NCBI GenBank assembly: GCA_029253325.1
Contig: JAQWZS010000151.1
Location: 1-8,784 of the forward strand
DNA: 8,784 nucleotides
Source: Bacteroidia bacterium
Lineage (GTDB): Bacteria; Bacteroidota; Bacteroidia; NS11-12g; UBA9320
Direction: 5' to 3'
The notes beneath the pieces were generated by a model. That model made no database searches. It was not told the origin of the DNA and worked only from the letters and a program-made list of their open reading frames with translations. How positions within the stretch are numbered: the first letter of the stretch is position 1; the number at the start of each line of letters is the position of its first letter. This document shows positions 1 through 7,612 of this stretch, in pieces. The position numbers and the translations under genes are program-made.

Positions 1-3000
1 TTATCATTGTTTGGCGTAAAGGCATTAGGAACATATACCGTTGGTAAAAAGTAAAAGCACACCTCATTACTCCATGATTCTGTCTGTTCACCTACATCTT
101 CTTTAGCATTAATACGAAAACATTTTTTATACTGCTTTGGATCATGAATAGATACAATTTTAGTATTGCTGTTGACATAAGTTTGTGATAAAGTCGAGGG
201 GTTAAGATTATCCTCTAAAAATAAATCGTAAGCAGAAACACCATTTTCCCAGCCTAAATAATCGGTAAAAATGAGGTTAGAATTTAAATCTTCATCTTGA
301 ACACCTGTCAATAGTATACTTCTATGAATATCTGACAAAATGTTTGTACCACATAAATTCACAGCCGATACTTGATACTCAAAGGGAGTAATATCGGTAT
401 TGATTCCTTCCTCTAAATATTGAAAGGTACTCCCACCTACACTCGCGATATTTTGCCATATAGATGCACTAGGGGTTCTTTTTTTTATTTCAAATGAAGA
501 TGCAGAAGAATTACCTAATACTTGCCAATCAATAATCATTCGATCATCTGGATCTCCTACACTTACAAACCTTAAATCTAATTCTAGCTTATCAAAAATC
601 ACATCCAATTGCTGTGTGTCTCCCAAACATCCTTTATCAGATATTTCAACTACACGTATTTGACCATTTGTTTGTATCAAATCCCAGTCTACAATAATTA
701 TTGGTGTTGAATTGCCTGAAACATTCAACGCACCCAATACCTCCCAATCAAATGTTGAGGTTAAATCTCCAGTAACCGAATACGAGTGATTACCCATATT
801 TTCTGGACAGATAGCGATTGGTCCAGTAATTAAAGATGTATTAGGTTGGGGGTTTATGATTACGGATAGATCAACTTTATATCCTTTACAACCAAAAACG
901 TTTGTCTCAACCACAGATAAAGTCTGATTACCCGGTGCATCCCAAAAAATCTTAATGGAGTTGGTACCTTGACCGCTAATATTGTCTGAACTACCATTCA
1001 CAGTCCATAAAAAGGTTGAATTAGGCATACCCGAAATTAAGTAAATTGAAGTATCTGCGTATTGGCATAATTCTATAGGACCAGTTATTTGGTTTGCAGT
1101 AGGTATTGGATGAATAGTTACTGATAAATCATTTGGAGGACTTATGCACCAACGGTCATTCAAGGGGTCATACGCACGTTGCACTACCCTAACATTCCCC
1201 ATGCCAGCTGCTAACCAGTCCACTTCAATTTGTGATGAACTGTCTCCATTTTGCTGAACACCAGCAGTAATTGTCCAATCATACACACTACCTGTTACAG
1301 AATCAAGATCATATGGTACTAATTTATCAAATTCACAAATTTCATTTGGCCCATTAACCTTATCATTTCCTAGAACGTAAGACTTAGATACATCAATAAA
1401 AACTGGAGTACTAAGACAGCCAAATTTATTAATCTCAGCAACGGTAATCTGTCCCATTCCTTCGTCTCTCCAATCAATAGTAATTTTATTGGTATTTCCA
1501 CCTGAAGTTTGAATTCCACCTATCACATTCCAATTAAAGGTAGAACTACTTGCCCCAATAGCTTCATATTGAACACCAGAAGAATTTGGACATACAATTA
1601 AAGGTCCTTTTAGGGTCGGACTTGGTTCAATCACATAGACTTCTAATTCCACGGTATCACTTGTACAACCAATAGGATTGGTCTCAGCAACACGAATAGT
1701 AAATCTAGGTAAATTAAATCCCGATAGTTGAATGGAATTTCTATTTTGTGACCCGATGGTAGCATTAATTGTCTCCCAGAAATAGGTATTTCCTGGATTG
1801 TCATTGACTGTATATGATAATCCAACATCTTCCTTACATACGGTATCTTTACCAATTATATCAGAAATAACAGGGCTTTCTTCAATAGTAACATCTAATT
1901 GTATCCAATCGCCAAGGCAACCATTTTTACTCACTTCTCGAACTCGAATATATGGTATCATGCCACCCATCGATTTTGAATACCAAAAGGCCGTTACGGA
2001 CTCAGATGTACTATCTCCTATAAACTTTCCATCAAAAATGTCCCACTCATAAGAAGAGCTCGCATTACCATCGGTTACGTTATATACATGAGAACTCAAA
2101 TTACATACAGTTGTTGGTCCTGTCATGACTTTAGCACCCTCAAAAGGCAACACCTTGATACTGACATCTAAATAATTAAACTTTGGAGGACACCCATCAT
2201 CTTCTACAGTAAAATACACATTGTATGGCTGATCACGATCTGCATCACAATCAGGAGTCCAACAGAATTCATAGGTAGGATTTATTGGATCAGAAACAGA
2301 CTCTTTGAAGGTTGCTTTTGTACCAGAAATAGTCGTAAAAACTTCACTACGAGCAGATAGATTGACGTTATCATCATCTGGATCTTTACCGACCACATTA
2401 AAACAGAGCTCCTCTCCGGCTTCAATTTCAAATCGTTGTCCTTTGGATGATGTTATATCAGGAATGTTATTCGCAATACAGTTCAGAACAATAATCTGAA
2501 GATCCATCCTAATTTTTCCCAATAGATTTCCGTTTCTATATTCTAAAACCTCTACGCCAACCACAAAATTTCCTACTTCATTGCTAAAAAGCTCAGTATA
2601 ACCTGTTTGGTTATCAATAAATGTATATCCATTAGCACCAAAAGGAGACAAGGAGGTATAGCCTGGATTGTATCTCAATAACGGTGTATCCAATGAAGCG
2701 GAGGGTGCTGGACTAGAACTAGCGGCACTTCCACCTTGATATGGACGCATAAAACGATAGACCAAACTATCTCCATCACGATCAACTGCATCAAATAAAA
2801 ATGAATTGGTATCGTTAACACACATATATGGACTAGGTACACCATAAAATGCAGGTGAACTATTTCTTAATGCTGTGGCTGGTATAAAACAATAATAAGT
2901 TTGCCCTTGTGATGGCATTGCACCATCTTGAATAATATTGTTTTGGACGTTTCGACAACACCTCGTATACGTAATATGATAGCCTTCTGAATAGGGTTTT

Positions 3001-3368
3001 AATGATACTATTCCTTCATACAACCCATATTCAATACATACATTTTTTCGATAAAAATCACAATCAATTGACCCTGGTGGCTGGACTCTTTGTTTAGTGA
3101 CTAAATTAAAAACAGGCTGTTGATTTAGGCTTTTATTGTTATCATTCAAATAAACACCTAGGGTTATTCTGTCATCCAATTGAACATCACCTGAACAATC
3201 TCGATATACATGAAATGTAATTTTGTAACGATAATCACCAGTTGTTCCGTCTATATTAAGAAATTCATAGTTCATATATCCCCCTAGAAGATGAGTTGCA
3301 TGACTTGTAAAGCCGCTAAAAAGCAACAAAAAAAGAGCAACTATTTTGAGTGAATACTTAAACCACAC
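1..3368 (-). CDS. Giant secreted adhesin with PKD-like repeats and type IX (CHU_C-type) sorting domain, 3' end outside window
   Basis: The frame is open without a stop for 1122 codons, from a GTG at 3368 to the left edge, so the C-terminus is missing. Residues 1-24 form a signal peptide (KYSLK, then a Leu/Phe/Ala-rich core, probable cleavage after SHA). Next comes the N-terminal region common in large Bacteroidota gliding-associated proteins: THLLGGYMNY at 25-34, YRDC at 55-58, RCCRN at 136-140. An Ig/cadherin-like segment (about 330-415), six PKD-like repeats (417-925) and FN3-like segments (about 925-1105) follow. The last visible residues, PNAFTPNND at 1114-1122, open the gliding-motility-associated C-terminal domain, which directs type IX secretion (type B). 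An in-frame TAA lies three codons before the GTG. The ATG at 3275 looks attractive behind a G-rich run but would remove the signal peptide. Role inferred: surface or secreted adhesin; the ligand is unknown. Confidence 0.93.
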   Translation of the reverse strand, partial: MWFKYSLKIVALFLLLFSGFTSHATHLLGGYMNYEFLNIDGTTGDYRYKITFHVYRDCSGDVQLDDRITLGVYLNDNNKSLNQQPVFNLVTKQRVQPPGSIDCDFYRKNVCIEYGLYEGIVSLKPYSEGYHITYTRCCRNVQNNIIQDGAMPSQGQTYYCFIPATALRNSSPAFYGVPSPYMCVNDTNSFLFDAVDRDGDSLVYRFMRPYQGGSAASSSPAPSASLDTPLLRYNPGYTSLSPFGANGYTFIDNQTGYTELFSNEVGNFVVGVEVLEYRNGNLLGKIRMDLQIIVLNCIANNIPDITSSKGQRFEIEAGEELCFNVVGKDPDDDNVNLSARSEVFTTISGTKATFKESVSDPINPTYEFCWTPDCDADRDQPYNVYFTVEDDGCPPKFNYLDVSIKVLPFEGAKVMTGPTTVCNLSSHVYNVTDGNASSSYEWDIFDGKFIGDSTSESVTAFWYSKSMGGMIPYIRVREVSKNGCLGDWIQLDVTIEESPVISDIIGKDTVCKEDVGLSYTVNDNPGNTYFWETINATIGSQNRNSIQLSGFNLPRFTIRVAETNPIGCTSDTVELEVYVIEPSPTLKGPLIVCPNSSGVQYEAIGASSSTFNWNVIGGIQTSGGNTNKITIDWRDEGMGQITVAEINKFGCLSTPVFIDVSKSYVLGNDKVNGPNEICEFDKLVPYDLDSVTGSVYDWTITAGVQQNGDSSSQIEVDWLAAGMGNVRVVQRAYDPLNDRWCISPPNDLSVTIHPIPTANQITGPIELCQYADTSIYLISGMPNSTFLWTVNGSSDNISGQGTNSIKIFWDAPGNQTLSVVETNVFGCKGYKVDLSVIINPQPNTSLITGPIAICPENMGNHSYSVTGDLTSTFDWEVLGALNVSGNSTPIIIVDWDLIQTNGQIRVVEISDKGCLGDTQQLDVIFDKLELDLRFVSVGDPDDRMIIDWQVLGNSSASSFEIKKRTPSASIWQNIASVGGSTFQYLEEGINTDITPFEYQVSAVNLCGTNILSDIHRSILLTGVQDEDLNSNLIFTDYLGWENGVSAYDLFLEDNLNPSTLSQTYVNSNTKIVSIHDPKQYKKCFRINAKEDVGEQTESWSNEVCFYFLPTVYVPNAFTPNND
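594..2120 (-). repeat. Six tandem PKD/Ig-like protein repeats of about 86 residues inside the adhesin
   Basis: Repeats begin at adhesin residues 417, 506, 588, 673, 763 and 849, a spacing of 82-90 residues. Each starts with a G-x-x-x-[VI]-C motif (GPTTVC, GKDTVC, GPLIVC, GPNEIC, GPIELC, GPIAIC). Each has a central aromatic-x-W strand (YEW, YFW, FNW, YDW, FLW, FDW). Five end near a GC (NGC, IGC, FGC, FGC, KGC), and the fourth has WC instead. Two cysteines per repeat suggest one disulfide each outside the cell (inference). The repeats are diverged, so this is a protein-level array and not a recent DNA duplication. The family resembles the PKD-like domains of gliding-motility adhesins. Confidence 0.88.
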
Positions 3369-3377
3369 GATACTTTA

Positions 3378-3411
3378 CAAAAATAGGAATCTAATGTATA
3401 GAAAACGTCAA
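3378..3411 (-). promoter_or_regulatory. Putative Bacteroidota sigma-ABfr promoter of the adhesin gene
   Basis: On the minus strand TATTTTTG (3385-3378) matches the Bacteroidota -7 consensus TAnnTTTG exactly. A TTG (3411-3409) lies 23 bases upstream, at the long end of the 17-23 base spacing reported for Flavobacterium promoters. The -7 box ends nine bases before the GTG start at 3368, so the leader would be only a few bases long. The promoter lies in the 72-base gap after the heptose operon, which has no convincing terminator. Confidence 0.6.
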
Positions 3412-3440
3412 TTAGATGGCATTAGTTGCCTTTGTAACCA

Positions 3441-4007
3441 TTATTTTGACAATGCAGTTACAAAATCACCTAAAGCAGCATAAGTGTAATGCTGATTGTC
3501 GAACTCAAACTGATCATTAAGAATCCGTACCTTCATCATATTCAATTGATCTGCTAAAGCCATATCACTAGGAGAATCTCCAACCATAATTGATTTTGAA
3601 AAGTCAATGTCTGGATAATATTCTTTTGCTTTTAATAGCATGCCAGTACTGGGTTTTCTCCAGGTATGCCTATCCTCATTCAAATAAGGTGCATACAATA
3701 CCAAATCAAAGTAGGAATAATTCTTAAATCTTAACGAATCATACATTTTGAGGTGTACATTTTCTAAATCTTGGCTTGTCATCACTTGTTTTCCAACCCC
3801 CTGCTGATTCGTTACTAATACTAAACGTTTAAAAATTGTCTTTAAACGACTTAAAGCATCAATAGCGCCCTCACAAAAAATAAATTCACTTGCAACTTTA
3901 GCATAATCATCTATAATCGGCTGATTGATTACTCCATCACGATCAATGAACAGCGTATACTGTCGGCAATCATTTATATTAGGCAAAAATTTGTTGTGCT
4001 CGCTCAT
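3441..4007 (-). CDS. gmhB: HAD-family heptose-bisphosphate 7-phosphatase (GmhB/HddB-like) without the zinc loop
   Basis: The 188-residue protein is the usual size for D-glycero-D-manno-heptose-1,7-bisphosphate 7-phosphatase, which removes the 7-phosphate before nucleotide activation. HAD motifs are intact: FIDRDGVIN with nucleophile D22 and acid/base D24, VTNQQGV with T66, RKP with K118, and GDSPSDM with D144 and D148. Typical GmhB/HisB-N proteins carry Cys/His zinc ligands (CxH...CxC) just before RKP. Here that stretch reads YAPYLNEDRHTWRKP and has no cysteine. The start at 4007 (MSEHNKF) overlaps the end of hddC by 29 bases. A GTG at 4079 is also in frame but would overlap by 101 bases and add a non-homologous hydrophobic leader. 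Context supports the heptose role; the exact anomer and substrate are inferred from hddA and hddC. Confidence 0.87.
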   Translation of the reverse strand: MSEHNKFLPNINDCRQYTLFIDRDGVINQPIIDDYAKVASEFIFCEGAIDALSRLKTIFKRLVLVTNQQGVGKQVMTSQDLENVHLKMYDSLRFKNYSYFDLVLYAPYLNEDRHTWRKPSTGMLLKAKEYYPDIDFSKSIMVGDSPSDMALADQLNMMKVRILNDQFEFDNQHYTYAALGDFVTALSK

Positions 4008-4671
4008 AATCTTCTGGGATACCAATATCAATAAAAAGGCCATCTGAAATATACCCTCCAAGGTACTTTTTGGATACACTGACCTCTAAAAAATCTTTTT
4101 CAAATGAGTACTTTTCAGTTTTTGGTAGCAACTCAATAATATCTTTATTTACCCAATAACTCCCTCCATTAATAAGGCCAGTAGGCATATTTTTTTGCTT
4201 TTCTTGAAATTTAACAAGGGTATTTTTTTCAATTAAAACAGTACCATATCGATCAGGAAACTTCATTTGCTTTAAAGCAAGTGTTATGGGTGTCATAAAA
4301 TCTTGATGAGTTCGCCAAAACTCCTCAAAATTCACATCAAAAAAAGTATCACCATTCAAAATAAGGGCAGAATTTTGAGTCACATGATTCATAGCTAAAC
4401 TAATTCCTCCGCCTGTTCCGAGCGGTTCCTGTTCTATTGAATAAATTACAGGAATATTCTTATAGATTTCTCCATAGTACTCAATTACTTTATTTGATTT
4501 GTGACCAACTGAAAGTATGATACTATTTATGTGCTCTAAAGGTAGAGCGTCAAGAATATGATCTAAAAAAGGTTTTCCTGCAACAGGTGCCATAGGTTTT
4601 GGAACGTCATTAACCACTGATGCTAATCGAGTACCGAGTCCTCCAGCTAATATAATTACATCAAATTTCAT
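3979..4671 (-). CDS. hddC: Sugar-1-phosphate nucleotidyltransferase, probable D-glycero-alpha-D-manno-heptose 1-phosphate guanylyltransferase
   Basis: This 230-residue cytoplasmic enzyme has the nucleotidyltransferase core: LAGGLGTRL at 8-16, the PKP lysine at K25, EPLGTGGG at 82-89, the metal-binding NGDTFFD at 106-112 and INGGSYWV at 167-174. It ends with FIDIGIPEDYERAQ at 213-226, typical of the small HddC/RmlA-like group. In the HddC family the enzyme joins GTP and heptose 1-phosphate to make GDP-heptose. The GTP preference is not readable from sequence and is inferred from the neighbouring heptose kinase and phosphatase. The start codon overlaps the hddA stop in an ATGA arrangement, suggesting translational coupling. 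No Shine-Dalgarno site is visible. The 3' end overlaps gmhB by 29 bases. Confidence 0.9.
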   Translation of the reverse strand: MKFDVIILAGGLGTRLASVVNDVPKPMAPVAGKPFLDHILDALPLEHINSIILSVGHKSNKVIEYYGEIYKNIPVIYSIEQEPLGTGGGISLAMNHVTQNSALILNGDTFFDVNFEEFWRTHQDFMTPITLALKQMKFPDRYGTVLIEKNTLVKFQEKQKNMPTGLINGGSYWVNKDIIELLPKTEKYSFEKDFLEVSVSKKYLGGYISDGLFIDIGIPEDYERAQQIFA

Positions 4672-5696
4672 GATGGAAGTGTGTAGGTATATAGGCCTGT
4701 TTTCGTAAAGCTGTAGTTTTGAGGAGTTACCCCAAATTTCTCTAAACTTCTAATCAGCCCCATCCTCGAAACAATAGGACAATAAAAGAAAAAGAAGCCT
4801 CCCCCTCCTGCACCACTAATTTTTCCTCCAGTGGCACCATTTTGAATAGCGGTTTGATAAATTTTATCAATTTCAGGGTTACTGATTCCAGATGCCATCA
4901 TTTTCTTTGATTCCCACCCATAGTGCATTACCTCACCGATTTTATCCATTTTCCCTGTCAATACAACTTCTTTCATCTTTAAACTTTGATTCTTTAATCG
5001 ATGAGTAGCTTCTAAAGCGTTTTCATTATTCTTTTTGATGTTTGCTGTTTGTTGGTCAATAATCCCCGCAGATTCTCTATTAGTTCCCATGTAAAATAGG
5101 ACTAAATTATTCTCTAATTCTGCTGCATATTTTTGTTTTATCCTTAGTGGGTTTACAATCACTTTGTCATTATCGTAAAACTCCATGAAGTTAAAACCAC
5201 CGAAAGTAGCTGCATATTGATCTTGTCTTCCTCCATTGAGTCCTAAATCTATACGCTCTATCTCATAAGCCAAATGAGCAATATCATATTCACCTAATGG
5301 AATATTACACCATTCAGCAAAAGCTCCTATGATACTAACAACCAATGTACTACTACTTCCTAGACCCGACCCAGGAGGAGCATCTACGCTAGTATATATT
5401 TCAAATGATAAAGGTTTTTTTATAAAATCTTTAATTATTCGATTATAAACTCCTTTTAATAAGGCAAGCTTCCCTGTTGGTTCGATATAGTCTGTTGCAT
5501 CAAAACTTTCCTGAACATTCATATCTTGAGCCTCTAAATGAATTTTTCCATCATCCTTGGGAATAATAGTCGTATATGCAAACATATTTATGGTGGCATT
5601 CAATATAGAGCCTCCATGTAAATCTGCATATGGACTAACATCTGTACCTCCTCCGGCTAGACCCAAACGAAGTGGGGCTTTGCTTCTAATTATCAT
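4668..5696 (-). CDS. hddA: D-glycero-alpha-D-manno-heptose 7-phosphate kinase (GHMP family)
   Basis: This 342-residue GHMP kinase would phosphorylate heptose 7-phosphate at C1 in the alpha configuration, feeding the GDP-heptose route. It shows the family hallmarks in order: APLRLGLAGGGTDVSPY at 7-23 (substrate site), the ATP loop PPGSGLGSSS at 107-116, GGRQDQYAATFGG at 155-167 with the probable catalytic D159, and KISGAGGGG at 292-300. Length and motifs fit HddA closely, including the AYEIERIDLG stretch. The ATG at 5696 matches the usual MIIRSKAPLRLG start. A TTG six codons upstream (5714) is in frame but would lie across the promoter element and terminator tail. It is the first gene of the operon and overlaps hddC by four bases. 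Confidence 0.93.
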   Translation of the reverse strand: MIIRSKAPLRLGLAGGGTDVSPYADLHGGSILNATINMFAYTTIIPKDDGKIHLEAQDMNVQESFDATDYIEPTGKLALLKGVYNRIIKDFIKKPLSFEIYTSVDAPPGSGLGSSSTLVVSIIGAFAEWCNIPLGEYDIAHLAYEIERIDLGLNGGRQDQYAATFGGFNFMEFYDNDKVIVNPLRIKQKYAAELENNLVLFYMGTNRESAGIIDQQTANIKKNNENALEATHRLKNQSLKMKEVVLTGKMDKIGEVMHYGWESKKMMASGISNPEIDKIYQTAIQNGATGGKISGAGGGGFFFFYCPIVSRMGLIRSLEKFGVTPQNYSFTKTGLYTYTLPS

Positions 5697-5701
5697 TGTT
5701 G

Positions 5702-5709
5702 CAAATTTA
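5702..5709 (-). promoter_or_regulatory. Putative -7 promoter element of the hddA operon
   Basis: TAAATTTG on the minus strand matches TAnnTTTG exactly and ends five bases before the hddA ATG. No TTG is visible 17-23 bases upstream. That stretch falls inside the umuC terminator hairpin, so the -33 support is missing. If active, it would give an almost leaderless transcript. Confidence 0.45.
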
Positions 5710-5714
5710 ATCAA

Positions 5715-5738
5715 GAAAAAAGAAGGTTACACCTTCTC
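5715..5738 (-). terminator. Intrinsic terminator of the umuDC operon
   Basis: On the minus strand a perfect 7-bp inverted repeat, AGAAGGT and ACCTTCT around a GTA loop (5737-5721), runs into a six-T tract at 5721-5716. It lies 25 bases past the umuC stop and immediately before hddA, separating the two units. The stem is short, so termination may be partial. Confidence 0.7.
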
Positions 5739-5762
5739 ATGAGTTCCTATTTTTTCACTTTT

Positions 5763-7028
5763 TTACCCGCTTAATTTTATCTTAATAACATCTTGTATTT
5801 TGGTTGTAAAATAAGGAGATAACCTCTCTTGTTTCATCTTCCATTTTCTATCTAGGGATTGTCCAGCAAACATTACCTTAGTTGAGCCAATAGACTGGTT
5901 TAAACGGTCCATAGTATGCATTAAAATTCGATGTTTAGGATTGGGCGATTCAAAAAGTGATAATTGAGTGCTATTATCTGTACTTATTCCCATTAAAATA
6001 ACCCCAGCTTTTTTATATTGATACCCTGGCTTAAAGATCTTTTTTAGACCTATTTGAGCATACCGATTTAACTCAATATATGAGCTTGTGGGATAATCTG
6101 TTTTAATAACAATATTTCGAGCATATTGAGGTTGATCTTTTCTAAAATAATTTGTTCTTACAAAAACCATCACGAGATTACTATGACTGTTTTGTTTTCG
6201 TAATTTCTCCGAACTAGAAGCTGTAAAAGCGGACACTCTCTCCGATACGTCTTCATATTTGGTGTACATTTTTTCAAAAGATCGTGTGGTGGCTATTGCT
6301 TTTTTATTTTGTGTTTTTTCTAAATCTAGTATCGGTACACCTTCAAGTTCATGCTTGATTCTTAAACCAACAATACTCATTTCTTTTTTCACCCAGTCAT
6401 TGGATAATCTTGAAAACTGATATGCATTATTCACTCCTATATTTTTAAGTTTACGGGCATATCTTGATCCTATCCCCCAAACATCACCTATTTCAGTCCA
6501 TTGCAGTGCTTTTATACGTTTTTGTTCTGTATCTATTACATGAGAACTGTTTGTCTGAACTGGATATTTTTTAGCTATTTTATTAGCCACTTTTGCCAGT
6601 GTTTTAGTAGGTGCTATACCAACACTAATAGGGATACCTGTACTTTTTGTCACAACCTTCTGTATCCTTTCACCATATTCTTTTAAATCATAAAAATCAA
6701 AGCCGTCAAATTTTAAAAAGGCCTCATCAATGCTATAAATTTCTATTGACGGAGTAAAGGTAGAAAGTGTGTTCATCACCCTAGAACTCATATCTCCATA
6801 AAGAGCAAAGTTGGAAGAGTAAATGTGTACATGATTCTCACGGAATAACTTCTCACATTCAAATGCGGGAACTCCCATTTGGATTCCTAGAGCCTTAGCT
6901 TCGTTACTTCTAGCTATTACGCAACCATCATTATTAGAGAGTATAACCACTGGCTTATCTACCAAATGTGGCTCAAAAACCCGTTGGCAAGAAGCATAAA
7001 AGTTATTGCAATCTACTAAACCAAACAT
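5763..7028 (-). CDS. umuC: UmuC, catalytic subunit of DNA polymerase V (Y-family translesion polymerase)
   Basis: This 421-residue protein is almost the length of E. coli UmuC (422). It synthesises across DNA lesions together with cleaved UmuD and RecA. The palm carries VDCNNFYA with the metal ligand D6 and steric gate Y11. YSIDEAFL at 98-105 supplies D101 and E102, the same numbers as in E. coli. The SNNDGCVIARSNEAKALGI stretch (31-49) is typical of UmuC. A beta-clamp-binding QLSLF sits at 355-359. The C-terminal segment (about 365-415, LDRKWKM...LSPYFTT) matches the UmuC-specific DUF4113 tail, which distinguishes it from DinB/Pol IV. Its ATG directly abuts the umuD stop (TAA-ATG), so the genes are co-transcribed and probably coupled. 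It appears intact. Confidence 0.97.
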   Translation of the reverse strand: MFGLVDCNNFYASCQRVFEPHLVDKPVVILSNNDGCVIARSNEAKALGIQMGVPAFECEKLFRENHVHIYSSNFALYGDMSSRVMNTLSTFTPSIEIYSIDEAFLKFDGFDFYDLKEYGERIQKVVTKSTGIPISVGIAPTKTLAKVANKIAKKYPVQTNSSHVIDTEQKRIKALQWTEIGDVWGIGSRYARKLKNIGVNNAYQFSRLSNDWVKKEMSIVGLRIKHELEGVPILDLEKTQNKKAIATTRSFEKMYTKYEDVSERVSAFTASSSEKLRKQNSHSNLVMVFVRTNYFRKDQPQYARNIVIKTDYPTSSYIELNRYAQIGLKKIFKPGYQYKKAGVILMGISTDNSTQLSLFESPNPKHRILMHTMDRLNQSIGSTKVMFAGQSLDRKWKMKQERLSPYFTTKIQDVIKIKLSG

Positions 7029-7472
7029 TTAGAATTTTTTAATAGAAGCCACAACAATTCCCCATATCATTAATTCATTATCGGCAGTAACTTTAATTGG
7101 ATTGAAAGCTTCATTCTCAGCAATCAGCCAAACGGTGTCATTATCTATCTTGATTCTTTTTACTGTAAAATCACCATCTATCTGACAAATTGCAATCTTA
7201 TTATCTTGAGGTTCTATGCTTTTATCTATGATCAAAAGGTCTCCATCAAATATGCCCACATTTTTCATAGAATGTCCTTTCACTCTAGCAAAAAAAGTAG
7301 CGTCTCTATTTTTAATATACTCTTTATTAATATCAATACTAAGCTCGATAAAATCATCGGCAGGTGAGGGAAACCCTGCTTGTATACCTACATCGTAAAA
7401 AGGGAGTTCTACTCTTGTAGTTATACTTGGGGTGAAAAAATCAAGTGTGTTTGTTAAAAGCTTAGGTTGCAT
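7029..7472 (-). CDS. umuD: UmuD, self-cleaving Pol V accessory subunit (S24 peptidase family)
   Basis: This 147-residue LexA/UmuD-type serine peptidase has no N-terminal helix-turn-helix, so it is UmuD and not LexA. The cleavage site is A32-G33 (QAGFPSPADDF). The catalytic Ser68 lies in GHSMKNVGI and Lys105 in FTVKRIK. The Ser-Lys spacing of 37 equals that of E. coli UmuD (60/97). RecA-stimulated self-cleavage would produce UmuD', which binds UmuC. The ATG at 7472 is preceded by AGAAGG six bases upstream, the best Shine-Dalgarno-like site among the unit-leading genes here. SOS control is expected from the family, but no known LexA box is recognisable. Confidence 0.96.
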   Translation of the reverse strand: MQPKLLTNTLDFFTPSITTRVELPFYDVGIQAGFPSPADDFIELSIDINKEYIKNRDATFFARVKGHSMKNVGIFDGDLLIIDKSIEPQDNKIAICQIDGDFTVKRIKIDNDTVWLIAENEAFNPIKVTADNELMIWGIVVASIKKF

Positions 7473-7486
7473 AAAGTGCCTTCTCA

Positions 7487-7520
7487 GATATTATAATTAT
7501 CAAGTTACGTTTCAACAATA
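7487..7520 (-). promoter_or_regulatory. Possible umuDC promoter and operator region
   Basis: TATTGTTG (7520-7513) differs from TAnnTTTG at one base and would give a leader of about 35-40 bases. Between it and the start lies an imperfect 15-base palindrome with GATA/TATC arms (7501-7487), also holding an ATAATTAT core. It sits where an SOS repressor could block transcription. Both signals are weak in such AT-rich sequence, and no -33 TTG is seen at the expected distance. Confidence 0.25.
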
Positions 7521-7556
7521 TAAAAAACGCGATTGAATGACACCGCATTTATTTAC

Positions 7557-7591
7557 AAAAAAAAAGAGGGTGCAGAAAACTGCACCCTCTT
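7557..7591 (-). terminator. Strong intrinsic terminator of the rhodopsin gene
   Basis: Reading the minus strand, a perfect 12-bp stem (AAGAGGGTGCAG with CTGCACCCTCTT) around a TTTT loop is followed by a tract of nine T (7565-7557). It lies 21 bases after the rhodopsin stop. It should isolate the rhodopsin transcript from umuDC. Confidence 0.93.
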
Positions 7592-7612
7592 CATATTTTA
7601 AATTGAAACTAA

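Noticed and set aside
1798..2499. Short plus-strand reading frames inside the adhesin region
   Set aside because: They are antisense shadows of an unbroken 1122-codon minus-strand frame and show no recognisable protein features.
1304..2771. Bacteroidota O-glycosylation sequons D-[ST]-[ALIVMT] in the adhesin (at D200, D452, D508, D571, D689) as proof of heptosylation
   Set aside because: About five are expected by chance in a protein of this size and composition, so they do not support a link to the heptose operon.
3398..3440. Terminator between gmhB and the adhesin gene
   Set aside because: Only a 4-bp GGCA/TGCC stem is present, with no adjoining T-tract, too weak to call.
4008..4079. gmhB start at the GTG at 4079
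   Set aside because: It would overlap hddC by about 100 bases and encodes a hydrophobic leader not expected in a cytoplasmic HAD phosphatase. The ATG at 4007 gives the family length.
5697..5714. hddA start at the TTG at 5714
   Set aside because: The ATG at 5696 begins the conserved MIIRSKAPLRLG N-terminus. The extension covers the promoter element and reaches the terminator tail.
5763..7472. Rhodopsin and umuDC as one light- or UV-responsive operon
   Set aside because: A 12-bp hairpin with nine T separates them, so shared transcription is unlikely.
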